Shown in pieces: positions 62,528 to 64,000 of a stretch of 64,000 nucleotides of DNA. The notes below the pieces were generated by a model that made no database searches, had not been told where the DNA came from, and saw only the letters and a program-made list of their open reading frames with translations. The position numbers and the translations under genes were made by a program. Source of the stretch: an uncultured Pirellula sp. (GTDB lineage Bacteria > Planctomycetota > Planctomycetia > Pirellulales > Pirellulaceae); the NCBI GenBank assembly GCA_903858115.1, contig CAIOHR010000235.1:1-64000 (forward strand), written 5' to 3'. How positions within the stretch are numbered: position 1 is the stretch's first letter; the number at the start of each line of letters is the position of its first letter.

Positions 62528-64000
62528 TCATTCCGAGACCGTCGCCTCGATTCGTGTCACGATGTTTGCTAAGGCTGATGCGTTTTCACCTTCCATCATG
62601 GTGAAGTGATCGCCCGGGGACTCAAACAATTGGAGACGGTCCTCGAGCACTGCTTTCCATCCCAGATCGTGATCGAGCTTCTGTCCAGTCATCTGACTAA
62701 GGACGTCAGGCTTCATGGGTCGAACCAAAAGGACATTCACATCGATAGGTTTTAGATCATAACCACTGATCATCGTTGCGTGTGCCTTCGCGGCTTGGAC
62801 CACTTTTCGGAAGTAGCTAATCGGAACTCCTTGCGGCAAGGCCCCTGCGGATTGTGCCAAATCGGAAGCAAACTGCCATCGCGAATCTTCATCCATGGCT
62901 CCCAGTTTTTCTAACATGCCACCGTCGACTTCGATGTTGGTCCCCTTGAACCAGTTGGCAAATCGCCCCAAATCAAGCATGAATCGAACGTCGTCGTCTA
63001 GCGGCACATCCGCATAAATAGATGGCAACGGCGTATCTAATAACGTAAGCGTTCCGACCTCCTCTCCGTTTTCGGTCAAGATACGTGCCAATTCGTATGC
63101 GAAGATACCGCCAGCGGACCAGCCCACGAGATGATACGGGCCGCTGGCTTGTACCGTGCGTATCGCATTCAGATAATCATCCATCATTTCCTCCATCGAT
63201 AGATGGGGATCGTATTGGCCTTCGCCGCCACGACCTTTCACGGCAACAATCGGACGACCGGAGGAGTACCGAGCTAGGTCGGCATAACACTGAATTGTGC
63301 CACCAAGCGGGTGAATGCAAAAGAGAGGGTCGATGCCGGTAATCGGATGAAGCTGTTCGAGGGGCGACCAGCCTTCTTGCTCAGCGGAATGGCGATTTTC
63401 TTTCGTCGATCCTCCCTCGTCCATGGAGTCGATTTCACCCCCAGACCCTTCACGGTTCTCAACATGCGTTAAGACCACTTTGGCTAACTGCAAAAGCGTT
63501 GGACCGCTCAGTATCTCATTCATGGGCATCGAAATGGCCGCTTCTTTCTCAACACGGTTCTTCAGTTCAATCGCCATCAGAGAATCAAGCCCCATTTGAT
63601 TCAATGGTGTTTCATGTTCAACGTTTTCTACAGCAATACCGAAGACACCAGCAATTTGTTGTGCGATAAAGGCCTTGGTAAGCTCCAGTCTCTGGTCTGC
63701 ACTCGCGGACCGGAGGCGCGAAGCGAAGGAACCACTTGCACCCGACTCCTTTTTGGTACGAACGAGCTGTTCAAAGAATGAGAGTTCTTTGAGCAATGGA
63801 GCGAAGCTGGCGGCGAGATTCCAATCCACCGTGGCAATCGAAACTTGAGGTGTATCAAACTCGACCGCTTGATGAAACGCACGTACCGCTTCCTTCATGG
63901 GTATCGGAAGCAACCCGGTCTTCTCTAAGTACTCTGCCGTTTTCTGATTCCGCTCGACAAACCCAGCGCCACGAAGCGCGCCCCAATCGATCGTTAACGA
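62528..64000 (-). CDS. Type I polyketide synthase, C-terminal part (KR end, ACP, thioesterase)
   Basis: The frame is open to the window edge on the minus strand, so only the last 490 residues are seen. The edge encodes LTIDWGALRGAGFV, then VDWNLAASFAP, the end of a ketoreductase or a PKS linker. An acyl carrier protein follows (about 125-200 of the visible part) with the phosphopantetheine serine in GLDSLMAIEL. A thioesterase closes the protein, with PLFCIHPLGG, the nucleophile Ser in LVGWSAGGIFAYEL and the His in GDHFTMME. The ACP-TE end means the chain is released here. A TTG at 63911-63913 is not a real start. The upstream modules and the start lie outside the window. The gene leads the operon down to the hydrolase at 57751. 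Confidence 0.9.
   Translation of the reverse strand, partial: SLTIDWGALRGAGFVERNQKTAEYLEKTGLLPIPMKEAVRAFHQAVEFDTPQVSIATVDWNLAASFAPLLKELSFFEQLVRTKKESGASGSFASRLRSASADQRLELTKAFIAQQIAGVFGIAVENVEHETPLNQMGLDSLMAIELKNRVEKEAAISMPMNEILSGPTLLQLAKVVLTHVENREGSGGEIDSMDEGGSTKENRHSAEQEGWSPLEQLHPITGIDPLFCIHPLGGTIQCYADLARYSSGRPIVAVKGRGGEGQYDPHLSMEEMMDDYLNAIRTVQASGPYHLVGWSAGGIFAYELARILTENGEEVGTLTLLDTPLPSIYADVPLDDDVRFMLDLGRFANWFKGTNIEVDGGMLEKLGAMDEDSRWQFASDLAQSAGALPQGVPISYFRKVVQAAKAHATMISGYDLKPIDVNVLLVRPMKPDVLSQMTGQKLDHDLGWKAVLEDRLQLFESPGDHFTMMEGENASALANIVTRIEATVSE

Noticed and set aside
63911-63913. TTG start for the PKS fragment
   Set aside because: The frame stays open to the window edge and encodes typical PKS sequence, so the true start is outside.

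Overview
The window is about 64 kb from a member of the Planctomycetota, most likely the Pirellulaceae. The call rests on families that are typical of that phylum: a DUF1549/DUF1553 (PSCyt2/PSD1) protein with a DUF1501 partner, a BBP7 beta-barrel protein, a DUF1559 pseudopilin with an adjacent lipoprotein, DUF1080, PQQ-like beta-propellers, several Cys-type sulfatases and Ser/Thr kinases with extra C-terminal domains. Base composition looks near 50% GC by eye. No rRNA, tRNA, CRISPR array or intact transposase was seen.

Layout. 1-1.1 kb: a small toxin/immunity cassette on the minus strand (ParB-fold DGHHR protein plus a DUF6896-like partner), cut off from any delivery module and bordered by short repeats. 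1.3-6.8 kb: a large von Willebrand membrane protein, soluble transhydrogenase sthA and the thiSG pair. 7-13.2 kb: a three-gene DUF1549 / PPC-domain / DUF1501 operon. 13.2-22.4 kb: methyltransferase, acetylesterase, Fe-alcohol dehydrogenase, pabA/trpG, a yjhG-type sugar-acid dehydratase, a BBP7 protein, a KASIII enzyme and a PEGA lipoprotein. 22.5-23.9 kb: a PadR regulator with its HAAS-domain membrane partner. 24-29.2 kb: DUF1080 hydrolase, pgi, a PQQ propeller protein and trpF. 29.25-30.37 kb: a non-coding island with hairpin-rich repeats and a gene remnant. 30.4-36.4 kb: Gfo/Idh oxidoreductase, HEAT-repeat protein, a secreted propeller-like protein and a sugar isomerase-like protein. 36.3-45.5 kb: S41 protease, a helical-repeat hypothetical protein, ZIP transporter, a divergent prepilin peptidase, a second PQQ protein, a DUF1559 pseudopilin, a lipoprotein and a headless CobW C-terminal domain. 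45.6-53.4 kb: three sulfatases facing a kinase-FGE fusion. 53.5-56.2 kb: panE and a membrane glycosyltransferase.

The right end (56.2-64 kb, minus strand) is the most interesting part. The end of a type I polyketide synthase (KR, ACP, thioesterase) leads a tightly packed operon of a GH3-family acyl-adenylate enzyme, a 3beta-HSD-like reductase, an enolase-superfamily epimerase-like enzyme and an alpha/beta hydrolase, with an ATP-grasp enzyme downstream. This looks like an undescribed biosynthetic cluster whose product may be a modified polyketide conjugated to an amino acid or another amine; that product is inference. The cluster continues beyond the window.

The central part is mostly carbohydrate scavenging and cell-surface functions: sulfatases, acetylesterase, DUF1080, Gfo/Idh and isomerase would together strip and oxidise sulfated or acetylated polysaccharides, the usual lifestyle inferred for marine and biofilm planctomycetes. 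All functions are read from sequence motifs by eye; no database search was run.
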